From: Gammaproteobacteria bacterium
GTDB taxonomy: Bacteria; Pseudomonadota; Gammaproteobacteria; Pseudomonadales; Pseudohongiellaceae
DNA: 46,597 bases
Direction: 5' to 3'
Assembly: GCA_030832825.1 (NCBI GenBank)
Contig: JAURIJ010000021.1
Span: forward strand, 1-46,597
Position 1 is the stretch's first letter; every line of letters starts with the position of its first letter. A program made the position numbers and the translations under genes. This document shows positions 25,452-36,153 of the stretch, in pieces. A model generated the notes under the pieces. It saw nothing but the letters and a program-made list of their open reading frames with translations, was not told the origin of the DNA and did no database searches.

Positions 25452-25877
25452 ATGCGAATGCTGTTGCTGATTCTGACCTTCCTCTCCGCCACCCTGACCC
25501 AGAGCGTGCTGGCGGCCGACATCACCATGGACGAGTGCAACACGCAGATTGCGGAAATGAATGCCAATCTGCCGATGCAGCTCGACGGCATCACCACCTG
25601 GACCAGCACCGTCTGTGTGGACAAGGGCAACGCGGTCATTGATCTCACCTATGTCAACGAGGTCGCCGACGGCAACGCCATCACCCAGACCCAGCTCGAC
25701 ACCGTGCTGCCCAGCCTGATCGCCTCGTGGTGCTTCGGCCCCACGCTGGCACCGCTGCTGCAGGTGGTGGACACCATCCACTACTCCTACGACTTCGCCA
25801 ACGGCCAGCACATCGGGGATCTGTACTTCACCGAGCAGGACTGCAACATGGCCGAACGTTTCCCGGACCAGCCCTGA
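25452..25877 (+). CDS. Small exported protein, unknown function
   Basis: A 141-residue protein with a signal peptide (about 1-21, ending VLA-AD). The mature part has four Cys (near residues 31, 56, 97 and 136), consistent with two disulphides in the periplasm. AAGGA lies about 9 nt before ATG. It is followed 3 nt later by the GTG of an SRPBCC protein, so the two are co-transcribed. No family is recognised. Confidence 0.75.
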   Translation: MRMLLLILTFLSATLTQSVLAADITMDECNTQIAEMNANLPMQLDGITTWTSTVCVDKGNAVIDLTYVNEVADGNAITQTQLDTVLPSLIASWCFGPTLAPLLQVVDTIHYSYDFANGQHIGDLYFTEQDCNMAERFPDQP

Positions 25878-25880
25878 GCC

Positions 25881-26276
25881 GTGCTTGCCGTCGAACGCCG
25901 TGAGTCGCTGGCGGCCGAGCCAGCGGCCGTCTGGGCCATCGTGGGTGATGTGACGCGCATCGACTGGGTGCCCGTCATCACACGCTGCACGCTGCAAGGC
26001 GATGTGCGCACCATGACGATGACGGGAGTGGGGGAGGTGCAGGAGCGCATCCTGCGCCGGGACCCGACCGCAATGCAGCTGGAGTACGGGCTGATCAACA
26101 ACCCCCGCGTCACGGTGCATCGCGCGAGCCTGCAGGTGCTGCCCCACGCAGCGGGCTGCGAACTGATCTGGATCACGCAGATCGAACCCGACGCCCTGGA
26201 GCCGCTGATCGCGGCCGGCATGGACGCCTCGCTCGCCGCCCTGCGCGCCCTCGTGGCAGGCACTCAGACTGACTGA
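25881..26276 (+). CDS. SRPBCC (polyketide cyclase/START-like) family protein
   Basis: A 131-residue cytoplasmic protein with the helix-grip layout. AAEPAAVWAIVGDVTRIDWVP is the typical N-terminal strand-helix, TMTMTGVGEVQERILRRDP the central strands, and a long C-terminal helix (LIAAGMDASLAALRALV) closes the hydrophobic cavity. Family members bind lipids, polyketides or other hydrophobic ligands; the ligand here is unknown. GTG start at 25881, 3 nt after the upstream stop, so translation is probably coupled. It ends 3 nt from the convergent lipoprotein gene. Confidence 0.8.
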   Translation: MLAVERRESLAAEPAAVWAIVGDVTRIDWVPVITRCTLQGDVRTMTMTGVGEVQERILRRDPTAMQLEYGLINNPRVTVHRASLQVLPHAAGCELIWITQIEPDALEPLIAAGMDASLAALRALVAGTQTD

Positions 26277-26279
26277 GCC

Positions 26280-26690
26280 TCAGGCAGAGCAGATCAGCGC
26301 CTGCACCTGCAACAGCACACGCCACTGCGGCGGCTCCCCTGCCGCAGACTCCCACGTCACCGCTTGCACCGCATAGGCATTCGCGCCGCTGGCTGAAAGC
26401 CTCTGCTGCAATTGCGCTGCGGCCTCCTGCAGGATCGTGTCCAGCACACTGCCCGCTGCCTGCATCTGCAGTGCGCCCATGCCGGCACATTCCGCCAGCG
26501 AGACCCGGGCAGTGGCGACGACGGGATCGACCACCTCGGCATCCACCAGCGCCACGAAATTCTCCTCCGTCAGGTTGACAGGCGAGGCGACGGACTGCCA
26601 GACCACTGGCTGTGAGGAACTGCAGGCCACCAGCAGGCAAAACGCTGGCAGGAGAGCGGCACGCGCCGGAAGGCGCCATGGAGCATTCAT
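26280..26690 (-). CDS. Small lipoprotein, unknown function
   Basis: A 136-residue protein with a lipoprotein signal (lipobox LLVAC, Cys23) followed by Ser-Ser-Ser-Gln, favouring outer-membrane sorting. The mature region is short and mixed alpha/beta, with Cys in AECAGMG and ALICSA. AAAGGA precedes the ATG by about 8 nt. It is divergent from the DASS transporter with only 60 nt between starts. No family is recognised. Confidence 0.75.
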   Translation of the reverse strand: MNAPWRLPARAALLPAFCLLVACSSSQPVVWQSVASPVNLTEENFVALVDAEVVDPVVATARVSLAECAGMGALQMQAAGSVLDTILQEAAAQLQQRLSASGANAYAVQAVTWESAAGEPPQWRVLLQVQALICSA

Positions 26691-26750
26691 TCGGGTGTCC
26701 TTTCAAAAACATTCGAGGCATTATTCCACGGCCCCAGCCCCCAGAACCAG

Positions 26751-28268
26751 ATGACGGCGACCATGGAAGACATTGACAAGAAGACCTCCTACTCCCGGGC
26801 TCAGCGGATCGGCCTGTTTCTCGGCCCCACGCTGTTCACCCTGACCCTGCTGTTCTTCGCGCCTGCCGGACTGAGCTTCGAAGCCCGCGCCGTGCTCGCG
26901 ACCACGCTGTGGGTGGCCACCTGGTGGATCACCGAGGCGATCCCCATCCCGGCCACGTCGCTGCTGCCCATCGTCCTGTTGCCCATGACGGGCGCCCTGA
27001 GCAACGCCGAAGTCACCTCGGCCTATGGCGACGACATCATCTTCCTGTTCCTGGGGGGCTTCTTCATCGCCACGGCCATGGAGAAATGGCATCTGCACCG
27101 CCGCATCGCGCTGGCCATCATCGCCTTCGTCGGCACCAGCACCCAGCGCATTCTGCTGGGCTTCATGCTGGCCACCGCGTTCCTCTCGATGTGGGTCTCC
27201 AACACCGCTGCCGTGATGATGATGATCCCCATGGCGCTGGCCATCACCGCCCAAGTGGCCGATGCCCTGCAGGGCGCGCCCGAGGCGGTCGACATCCCCG
27301 TGTTCGAGAAGGCCCTCATCTTCGGCGTGGGCTATGCCGGCACCATCGGCGGCATGGGCACGCTGATCGGCACGCCGCCCAACATCATTCTCGCGGCCCA
27401 GGCCCGGGAGCTGTTCGATGTGGAGATCAGCTTTGCCGACTGGATGCTGCTGGGGGTGCCGGTGGTCGTCACGCTGCTGGCAGCCACCTGGTTCTACCTC
27501 GGGCGCATCGCCTTCCCCATGCGCATCAGCGGGATTCCCGGCGGCAAGGCGTTGATTGCCAGCGAACGCGCGAAGCTGGGTCGCATCGGCTTCGAGGAAC
27601 GCGTGGTGGCCGTGGTGTTCACGGGCGCCGCCTTTATGTGGATCAGCCGGGAATTCCTCTGGTCGGACCTGGTGCCGGAGCTGCGCGACGGCATGATCGC
27701 GATTGCGGCCGCTGTCACGTTGTTCATCATGCCCCGCGCCAGAGGTGCCGCGGGGCGCATTCTCGAGTGGAAGGATTCGAAGGAGATTCCGTGGGGCATC
27801 CTGCTGCTGTTCGGCGGCGGACTCGCCATTGCAGCCGGGTTTCGCGAAACAGGGCTTTCCACCTGGCTGGGCTCGCAGTTGACCGTGCTCGATGGCATGA
27901 ACCTGGTGGTCATCATCGCCTGTGCCACTCTGCTGATCCTGTTCCTGACCGAGATCACCTCGAACACCGCCACGGCCACCATGATCCTGCCGGTGGTCGC
28001 CTCGCTGGCGCTGGCGCTGGAGATTCATCCCTTCGCGCTGATGATCCCCTGTGCCATGGCCGCCAATTGCGCGTTCATGCTGCCGGTGGGCACCCCGCCC
28101 AATGCCATCATCTTTGCCAGCGGCAAGCTCACCATCCTGGAAATGGTGCGCGCAGGATTCATCGTCAATCTGCTCGCCGCCGCGCTGATCGTGGCAGCCG
28201 TCTACAACCTCGCACCCGCGGTGTTCGATATCGAGCTGACCGTGGTGCCGCCGCAGTTCTCGCTGTAA
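26751..28268 (+). CDS. DASS/SLC13-family sodium-coupled anion (dicarboxylate) transporter
   Basis: A 505-residue inner-membrane transporter with about 11-12 spans. The two sodium/substrate hairpin motifs of the family are clear: SNTAAVMMMIP in the first half and SNTATATMILP in the second. The partner blocks are GGMGTLIGTPPN and MLPVGTPPNAI. Family substrates are di- and tricarboxylates or sulphate. The SNT motifs fit carboxylate carriers, but the exact substrate is not resolved. ATG 26751 or the next ATG 26763 may be used; neither has a strong ribosome site. Its stop lies inside the A-tract of a convergent terminator. Confidence 0.92.
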   Translation: MTATMEDIDKKTSYSRAQRIGLFLGPTLFTLTLLFFAPAGLSFEARAVLATTLWVATWWITEAIPIPATSLLPIVLLPMTGALSNAEVTSAYGDDIIFLFLGGFFIATAMEKWHLHRRIALAIIAFVGTSTQRILLGFMLATAFLSMWVSNTAAVMMMIPMALAITAQVADALQGAPEAVDIPVFEKALIFGVGYAGTIGGMGTLIGTPPNIILAAQARELFDVEISFADWMLLGVPVVVTLLAATWFYLGRIAFPMRISGIPGGKALIASERAKLGRIGFEERVVAVVFTGAAFMWISREFLWSDLVPELRDGMIAIAAAVTLFIMPRARGAAGRILEWKDSKEIPWGILLLFGGGLAIAAGFRETGLSTWLGSQLTVLDGMNLVVIIACATLLILFLTEITSNTATATMILPVVASLALALEIHPFALMIPCAMAANCAFMLPVGTPPNAIIFASGKLTILEMVRAGFIVNLLAAALIVAAVYNLAPAVFDIELTVVPPQFSL

Positions 28269-28301
28269 AAAAAAACGGCGACGTACCAGGTACGTCGCCG
28301 T
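28267..28301. terminator. Intrinsic terminator serving katG (and possibly the DASS gene)
   Basis: A near-perfect palindrome with 13-nt arms (28275-28287 and 28289-28301) around one central base, next to a nine-A tract (28267-28275). Read on the minus strand this is a GC-rich hairpin followed by nine T, a textbook terminator for katG, whose stop is at 28340. On the plus strand it lies directly at the DASS stop but lacks a T-run. Confidence 0.88.
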
Positions 28302-28339
28302 CACAGCAGCCGGCTCTTGCGAGCCAGCTTCCCCGTTGA

Positions 28340-30613
<2,274 letters not shown>

Positions 30614-30666
30614 CTAAACAGATCAATTCTGCCGTATAAATTGAAAGAACTAATGATGACGATATG

Positions 30667-30689
30667 AAAACCTCGCCCTGCACGGGGCG
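30667..30689 (-). terminator. Short hairpin after the sodium:solute symporter gene
   Basis: CGCCC (30674-30678) pairs with GGGCG (30685-30689) around 6 nt, 2 nt past the symporter stop. On the minus strand it is followed by AGGTTTTC. It is a weak intrinsic terminator separating the symporter from katG. Confidence 0.45.
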
Positions 30690-30691
30690 AT

Positions 30692-32209
30692 TCAATGCCT
30701 GTTCGTGGCACGCTTCATTCCCCAGGCCGCGAGGATGCCCACGACCATGACGGCATTGGCCAGGATGGTGGTGTAGTAAAGATCGAAGGGCGCCGGTCCC
30801 GCCAGCCAGCCATTGCTGAGCGCAATGGTCCAGCCTGTGAAGAGCAACGTGGCCCCTATGCCGATCCAGGGCAGCAGCCCGCGAATTCTGTCAGTGCAGA
30901 AGGCGATGGCGTAGAGGCCGAAGAGGCCTCCCCCGAACAAGGACACCATAATCGTTCCAAAATCCTGCAGCGTTGTGGTGTCGGCACGCAGGATCGCCAG
31001 CGCACCGCCGATCATCAGCACACTGCTCAGCGTGGATATCCAATAGGCCACGCGCAGATAATGCGCATCCGTGGCCTGGCGCCGCAGGAAGCGACGGTAG
31101 ATGTCGTTGATGCCGACGGTGGAGATGGCATTGATGCTGCTGTCCAGCGAGGACATGGCGGCAGCGAGCGCGGCAGCGATCACGATGCCGGTGAGGCCCG
31201 CGGGCATCTCGTTGACGATGAACCAAGGCAGTATCTCCTCAGCCTTGCGCGTGCCGTCCAACATCTGGCCGGCCTCGACCGACGGAAACTGCTGATAGAA
31301 CACGAACAGTGCCGTGCCCAGGAACATGTAGAACGCCCAGATCGGCAGACTCGCCAGCACACACACCCACACCGCCTTGCGCGCCTCGCCATCGTTGCGT
31401 GCGGCGATGTAGCGCTGCACCACGTTCTGATTGCTGCCGTATTCCGTCAGCCAGTTGGTGAGCCCGAGAATCAGCATCATGGTGCCGGTCTTGCTCAGCA
31501 GTGACAGGTCCCAGGTCAGCGGCGTGCTCACGCCCTGATTCCAGTCGGCGAAACTGAGCTTGTTCGCCTCACGTGCCACGTCGAACACCTGACCCAGCCC
31601 GCCGGGCAGCGCCTGCACGATGACCACCAGCATGAATGCACCGCCGAGCATCAGCACGATGGTTTGCATCACATCGGTCCAGATCACGGCTTCGATGCCA
31701 CCGATGATGGTGTACAGCGCCACGAAGCCGCCGGCGATCAGCACGCTCCAGGTGCTGTCGAGCCCGCTGACTTCCTGAATCAGCAGGGAGAGCAGGTACA
31801 GAATGGTGCTGATGCGCACCAGCTGGGCCAGGATGAAGGTGGCAGCGCCATACACGCGCACGCCGGGCCCATAGCGCAACTCCAGATATTCATACGCGGT
31901 GGTCAGATTGTGTCGACGAAAGATCGGGATGAAGTAACGCACGGCCAGCAGCGCGGCCAGCGGCAGCATGAGATTGGGCAGATAGCGCAGCCACGCCGTC
32001 TTGAAGCCGTCGGCCGGATAGGCCAGGAAGGTGACGCTGCTGATGGAAGTGCCCACCAGACTCAGGCCGACCACCCAGCCGGCGAACTGTCGACCGCCCA
32101 GGAAGTACTCTTCCGTGGACTTGTTGCGCCGCCCGAAATGCACCCCGATGGCCAGCACGCCCGACAGATAGACAAGCAGAGTGAACACGTCGATCAAGGG
32201 GAGTTTCAT
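30692..32209 (-). CDS. Sodium:solute symporter (SSS/SLC5 family)
   Basis: A 505-residue inner-membrane symporter with about 13 spans. Family blocks: STEEYFLGGRQFAGWVVGLS, GTSISSVTFLAYPADG (sodium/substrate region of TM1), YEYLELRYGPGVR, GGIEAVIWTDVMQ and the SSLDSSINAIST stretch of TM8. This is nearest to the bacterial sialic-acid/sugar/inositol branch of SSS, but the substrate is unassigned. ATG 32209 is preferred over an in-frame TTG two codons upstream. It is divergent from the glycosyltransferase cluster across 212 nt. Confidence 0.92.
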   Translation of the reverse strand: MKLPLIDVFTLLVYLSGVLAIGVHFGRRNKSTEEYFLGGRQFAGWVVGLSLVGTSISSVTFLAYPADGFKTAWLRYLPNLMLPLAALLAVRYFIPIFRRHNLTTAYEYLELRYGPGVRVYGAATFILAQLVRISTILYLLSLLIQEVSGLDSTWSVLIAGGFVALYTIIGGIEAVIWTDVMQTIVLMLGGAFMLVVIVQALPGGLGQVFDVAREANKLSFADWNQGVSTPLTWDLSLLSKTGTMMLILGLTNWLTEYGSNQNVVQRYIAARNDGEARKAVWVCVLASLPIWAFYMFLGTALFVFYQQFPSVEAGQMLDGTRKAEEILPWFIVNEMPAGLTGIVIAAALAAAMSSLDSSINAISTVGINDIYRRFLRRQATDAHYLRVAYWISTLSSVLMIGGALAILRADTTTLQDFGTIMVSLFGGGLFGLYAIAFCTDRIRGLLPWIGIGATLLFTGWTIALSNGWLAGPAPFDLYYTTILANAVMVVGILAAWGMKRATNRH

Positions 32210-32421
32210 GCGCAATGGATCCTGTGCGGGCGTGCTGCCGCCTGCTTGTTGTTGTGGGCTGCGCGAATGCGGCGCTTGTCGGTTCGTGACCGCGGGGCAG
32301 TGTAACCCAGAACGTTCGCGTCGCCACGCCCCGCGCTGCCATCAAACTGTCATGCGAGTGTGCCAGCATGCCTGCATTGAAAAGCACAGCAGAAAGTCTC
32401 CAGCAAGCAGTGAGGTGACCG

Positions 32422-33561
32422 ATGAGCCGAATCGTTTACGGCGTCTCCGGAGAAGGCTCCGGACACACGAGCAGGGCACGGGAAATGGTGCGTCATCTGC
32501 TCGACAAGGACCACGACGTGCGCGTGGTGGCGTATGACCGCAGTTACGCGTCACTCAAGGACGAGTTCCACTGCTTCGAGATCGAAGGCCTGCACATCGT
32601 CAGCCGGGACAACCGTGTCAGCGCCCTGGGCACCGTCGCCCACAACCTGCGCCGTGCGCGCAAGGCCATCGCCCGCAACCGGTTGCTGCGCGAATTGTTC
32701 GACGAGTTCCAGCCGGAACTCGTGATCACCGACTTCGAACCCGCCACGGCCTGGCTGGCCCGCTGGCGCCACATCCCGCTGCTCAGCCTCGACAATCAGC
32801 ACCGCCTGCGCTACATGAAATTCCGCGTGCCTGCCTCGCTGCTGCTGGACAAATGGCTCACCCGGCTGATCATCGCGCTCATGATTCCGCGCCCCGATAT
32901 CGCCCTGGCCACCTCGCTGGAACAGGGACCGGGCACGAATCGGCGCACACGCATCTTCCCGCCCATCGTGCGCCAGCAGGTCCTTGACCTGCAGAGCGCG
33001 CACGAGGACTTCCACGTGGTGTACGTCACCAGTGCCTTTGATTCACTGATCAGCGCACTGAAGGCCTTCGACGACCGCCGCTTCCATGTCTACGGCCATC
33101 ACGCCGAGCGCGAGGACGGCAACCTCCACTACCGCGCCTTCAGCGGCGATGCCTTCGTGCAGGACCTTGCCCGCTGCCGCTCGGTGATCGCCACCGCCGG
33201 ATTCACGCTCATGAGCGAATGTCTCTATCTGCACAAGCCGCTGCTGGCGCTGCCGATGACGGGACAATTCGAGCAGCAGGTGAACGCCCTGTTTCTGGAA
33301 CGTTCAGGCTGCGGCATGAATGCGCGACGCGCGAGTGTCGAGGTACTGCAGGAATTCTTCACCCAGCACGACCAGTTTCGTGCCGCGCTGCAAGCCTACA
33401 ACACCGCCCTGCAGGCGCGCGGCTGTGAGCGTTACGGTGGTGCAGCCATCAAGCAGACACTGGACGAGCTGCTGAGCGATCTCGCATGCCGCCCGTCTCC
33501 CGGTCTCTCATTCCCCCCCTCCACAGGAGTCGCCAATGAACGCTGTGATACGCCACGTTGA
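32422..33561 (+). CDS. Glycosyltransferase of the MJ1255/VC2487 type (GT-B fold)
   Basis: A 379-residue protein that opens with the diagnostic glycine-rich loop IVYGVSGEGSGHTSRA (4-19), as in MurG/UGT-like GT-B enzymes. VITDFEPATAWLAR and LLSLDNQHRL follow. The nucleotide-sugar C-terminal domain has IATAGFTLMSECLYLHKPLL and MTGQFEQQVNA. Donor and acceptor are unknown; relatives are annotated as MJ1255-type or teichoic-acid-like transferases. GAGGTGA precedes the ATG. Its last 26 nt overlap the start of the PAP2 gene, and the C-terminal 20 residues look unstructured. Its neighbours suggest lipid-linked glycan work at the membrane. Confidence 0.88.
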   Translation: MSRIVYGVSGEGSGHTSRAREMVRHLLDKDHDVRVVAYDRSYASLKDEFHCFEIEGLHIVSRDNRVSALGTVAHNLRRARKAIARNRLLRELFDEFQPELVITDFEPATAWLARWRHIPLLSLDNQHRLRYMKFRVPASLLLDKWLTRLIIALMIPRPDIALATSLEQGPGTNRRTRIFPPIVRQQVLDLQSAHEDFHVVYVTSAFDSLISALKAFDDRRFHVYGHHAEREDGNLHYRAFSGDAFVQDLARCRSVIATAGFTLMSECLYLHKPLLALPMTGQFEQQVNALFLERSGCGMNARRASVEVLQEFFTQHDQFRAALQAYNTALQARGCERYGGAAIKQTLDELLSDLACRPSPGLSFPPSTGVANERCDTPR

Positions 33562-34081
33562 CCGCTTCGACCGTTTCACCTTCACCTGGCTGCACGGCAG
33601 CCACCGCCTCTCCCGTTACCGGGCCATCCGCTGGATATCCCACACCGGCGACGGGCTGCTGTATGTCCTGGCGGCACTGACCGCCCTGCTGCTGGACGCC
33701 GCACGCGGCCAGCATTTCTTCACGGTGGTGGCGGCGGGCTTCGCGCTGGAGCGCGCGCTTTACTGGGTGCTGAAGAACAGCATCCGGCGGGATCGACCCG
33801 CCGTTGGCCTGCAGTCCTTCCGCGCTGCCATCACGCCCTCGGATCAGTTCAGCTTTCCCTCCGGGCACACGGCGGCGGGTTTCCTCTTCGCCACGCTGGT
33901 GCTGCACTGCTATCCCCCGCTGGCGCCGCTGTGCTACGTCTGGGCGAGCCTGGTCGGCATGAGCCGCGTGCTGCTGGGCGTGCACTACCCCACCGACGTT
34001 CTGGCGGGCGCCACGCTCGGCACGGGCAGCGCGCTGTGCGTGCTGGCGCTGCTCCTCCCCCTGCCGGGGGTGACCGGCTGA
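33536..34081 (+). CDS. PAP2-family membrane phosphatase
   Basis: A 181-residue membrane phosphatase with 4-5 spans and all three PAP2 motifs: KNSIRRDRP (80-88), FPSGHT (107-112) and SRVLLGVHYPTD (143-154, with the catalytic His150 and Asp154). Family members dephosphorylate lipid pyrophosphates such as undecaprenyl pyrophosphate or phosphatidate. AGGAG lies 7 nt before ATG 33536, inside the glycosyltransferase gene, so the two are co-expressed. It may recycle a lipid carrier used with that glycosyltransferase (inference). Confidence 0.92.
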   Translation: MNAVIRHVDRFDRFTFTWLHGSHRLSRYRAIRWISHTGDGLLYVLAALTALLLDAARGQHFFTVVAAGFALERALYWVLKNSIRRDRPAVGLQSFRAAITPSDQFSFPSGHTAAGFLFATLVLHCYPPLAPLCYVWASLVGMSRVLLGVHYPTDVLAGATLGTGSALCVLALLLPLPGVTG

Positions 34082-34143
34082 ATCGCCAAAGGCGGACGAG
34101 CCGGCTAGACTAGGCGCCTCGCAACCAACAAAAGCGCCGCGTC

Positions 34144-34791
34144 ATGAATTCAGGCTCCCTCTGGCGAGCCCTTCTCGGGATCGAACGCAACACCACGAGC
34201 CGGACCCTGGTGGTGGCTTCCATGGGCGCGAGCGCCGTGCTGCTGTTCGCCGTGCCCCACGGAGCGCTGTCCCAGCCCTGGCCCGTGCTCGGCGGAAACG
34301 TGATCTCCGCTCTGCTGCTGGCCTTTCTCTTCAACCACGCCTTCGCCTGGCGACACTACCCGGCGGCACTGGGCAAGCGTCATGCCCCCGCCGCCTTGCC
34401 AGCGCCCGCGCTGCGCGATGTGGAACTGACCCAGGAAGACTTCGCGGCTGCCATGCAGCAGATGGATTCCTACATCGACATCACCGTGGACGGCCTGACC
34501 GAGCTGCTGGAACTGGCGCGGGGGAATGCGGCGCGCGATACCCTGCACCCGGCGCAGATCCTGCCCGGTCACTGTTACAGCAACGGCCGTCTGGGCCGCC
34601 AGTGGAGCGTGCGCCAGATCATCGACGCCGCCGAAGGCGCACCGCCCGGCAAGGATCAGGTCATCTACAAGGTCCTGGCCGGCGACGGTGCCTGGGAAAC
34701 CGGCCTGTGCCTGCGCAGCGAGTTCCGCCAATGGGCGCGCTTCGAAGTCGTGCAGGAGAAAGGCCACTGGGTGAAGGTGCAGGAGCCGTGA
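34144..34791 (+). CDS. Shortened HPP-family membrane protein lacking the HPP motif
   Basis: A 215-residue protein. Residues 18-57 match the start of the HPP membrane domain (SRTLVVASMGASAVLLFAVP, then QPWPVLGGNVISAL). The sequence then passes at once to what looks like the last HPP span and exit (LLAFLFNHAFAWRHYPAALGK). The middle spans with the name-giving His-Pro-Pro motif are missing. The C-terminal soluble region (95-215) starts LTQEDFAAAMQQMDSYIDIT, as in HPP proteins with regulatory tails. It looks like an in-frame internal deletion near nt 34312. Whether it is still functional, perhaps as a two-span regulator, is unknown. The ribosome site is weak. Confidence 0.75.
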   Translation: MNSGSLWRALLGIERNTTSRTLVVASMGASAVLLFAVPHGALSQPWPVLGGNVISALLLAFLFNHAFAWRHYPAALGKRHAPAALPAPALRDVELTQEDFAAAMQQMDSYIDITVDGLTELLELARGNAARDTLHPAQILPGHCYSNGRLGRQWSVRQIIDAAEGAPPGKDQVIYKVLAGDGAWETGLCLRSEFRQWARFEVVQEKGHWVKVQEP

Positions 34792-34861
34792 CCCTGAGCC
34801 CGCCAGGCCGGCGCAGCGCCGGACACAATGACGAACATGAACACCACAGGAGTTCCTCCAC

Positions 34862-35230
34862 ATGAGCACGTCCTCTGACCGCGGCCCTTTTCTCGTCGCC
34901 GTCGAACTCGCCACCCGGCTGCCCGGCGTGGAAGTCAGCACCGCCCAGGGCACCCCTGCCCTGACCCTGGATGGCCGCCTGCTGGCCCGCCTGCGCTCCG
35001 ACGCCGAGGGCTTCCTGGTCACTCGCTGCGATCTGCAAGAGCGCGAACGCTTGCTTGCAGAGGCCCCGGAGGTGTTTCATCTCACCGAGGCCTATGTGAA
35101 CTACCCGATGATCCTGATCGATCTGGCCCGGATAGACCGCGCGACCCTGGCCCGCCTACTGGAGCAGGCCTGGCGCCACCTGGCTTCCCCTGCGCGACTG
35201 CAGGCGCACGAACAGACTGCTACCCCTTGA
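34862..35230 (+). CDS. MmcQ/YjbR-family protein
   Basis: A 122-residue cytoplasmic protein of the MmcQ/YjbR double-wing fold: VEVSTAQGTPALTLDGRLLA, LVTRCDLQERERLL, VFHLTEAYVNYPMILIDL, and a final helix DRATLARLLEQAWRHLA. The family has no settled function, though a DNA-binding-like fold is known. AGGAG is 9 nt before ATG. It ends 26 nt before the exported methyltransferase start, on the same strand. Confidence 0.82.
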   Translation: MSTSSDRGPFLVAVELATRLPGVEVSTAQGTPALTLDGRLLARLRSDAEGFLVTRCDLQERERLLAEAPEVFHLTEAYVNYPMILIDLARIDRATLARLLEQAWRHLASPARLQAHEQTATP

Positions 35231-35256
35231 ACCCCATGTCACTTACGGAGACCACG

Positions 35257-36126
35257 ATGCGAACAACAACAAGAAGCACCTCCCCCTTTGCCTGGCGCCC
35301 GCTGCTGGCGCTGACCACTGCCGCCCTGCTGAGCCTCTCGGCCGGGCAGAGTCAGGCTCAGCTCTCGGACGCCGCCCGTCTGCAGGCCCTGATCACCGGC
35401 GAGCACCGCAGCGCCGCCAACATCGCCCGCAATGCTGCCCGGCACCCCGTGGAGACCCTCCAGTTCTTCGGCCTCGCCTCGGGTCAGACGGTCATCGAGA
35501 TCCTGCCCGGCGGCGCTTGGTACACCGAGATCATCGCCCCCTTCCTCAAGGGCAACGGGGTCTACTATGGCGCTCATTTCTCGCCGCGCTCACACCTGAG
35601 CTACCAGCCGCCCATGCTCGAGTCCTATCAGGCCATGCTGGCGGCCAACCCGGAGTTGTATGGCGAGGTGCGCGTCACTCACCTCTATCCGCCCTCCGAG
35701 ACGCAGATCGCCCCGCCCGGCTCGGCCGACCTGGCCATGAGCTTCCGCAACGTGCACAACTGGATCATGGCCGGCACGCAGAAGGAGCATTTCGCGGCGT
35801 TCTACGCGGCACTCAAGCCGGGGGGAATTCTGGGCATTGTGGAACACCGCGCCCCCGAGGGCAGCAGCATGGAGGTCATGGAGACCACGGGCTATGTGAC
35901 CCAGGACTATGTGATCGAACTGGCCACGCAGGCGTGCTTCGAACTGGTGGCGACCTCCGAGATCAACGCCAATCCGCTGGACACCAAGGACCATCCGGAG
36001 GGCGTGTGGACGCTGCCGCCCACGCTGCGACTGGGAGATACCGACAAGGCGAAGTACATGGCGATCGGCGAGAGCGACCGCATGACCGTGAAGTTCCGCA
36101 AGCCCCTGCAGCCCACCCGGCGCTGA
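35257..36126 (+). CDS. Exported class I SAM-dependent methyltransferase-like protein
   Basis: A 289-residue protein with a signal peptide (about 1-34: twin-Arg-free, hydrophobic LLALTTAALLSLSAGQSQA) ahead of a methyltransferase domain. Motif I is VIEILPGGAWYTEI, followed by the acidic-loop region and SADLAMSFRNVHNW and LKPGGILGIVEHR (motifs IV-V). ATG 35257 is chosen for CGGAG 8 nt upstream; an earlier in-frame start would spoil the signal peptide. SAM is not known to be free in the periplasm, so either the enzyme uses a different ligand or it stays anchored facing inward. Such exported members occur in other Gram-negative genomes, with no function I can name. Confidence 0.85.
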   Translation: MRTTTRSTSPFAWRPLLALTTAALLSLSAGQSQAQLSDAARLQALITGEHRSAANIARNAARHPVETLQFFGLASGQTVIEILPGGAWYTEIIAPFLKGNGVYYGAHFSPRSHLSYQPPMLESYQAMLAANPELYGEVRVTHLYPPSETQIAPPGSADLAMSFRNVHNWIMAGTQKEHFAAFYAALKPGGILGIVEHRAPEGSSMEVMETTGYVTQDYVIELATQACFELVATSEINANPLDTKDHPEGVWTLPPTLRLGDTDKAKYMAIGESDRMTVKFRKPLQPTRR

Positions 36127-36153
36127 GCCGGGGCCTGCAGCTGACAGCGGCCA

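Noticed and set aside
26721..28304. Long minus-strand open frame (527 codons) opposite the DASS transporter
   Set aside because: Translation is a His/Asp/Gly/Gln-rich low-complexity string typical of antisense GC-rich frames; the transporter on the plus strand has full family motifs.
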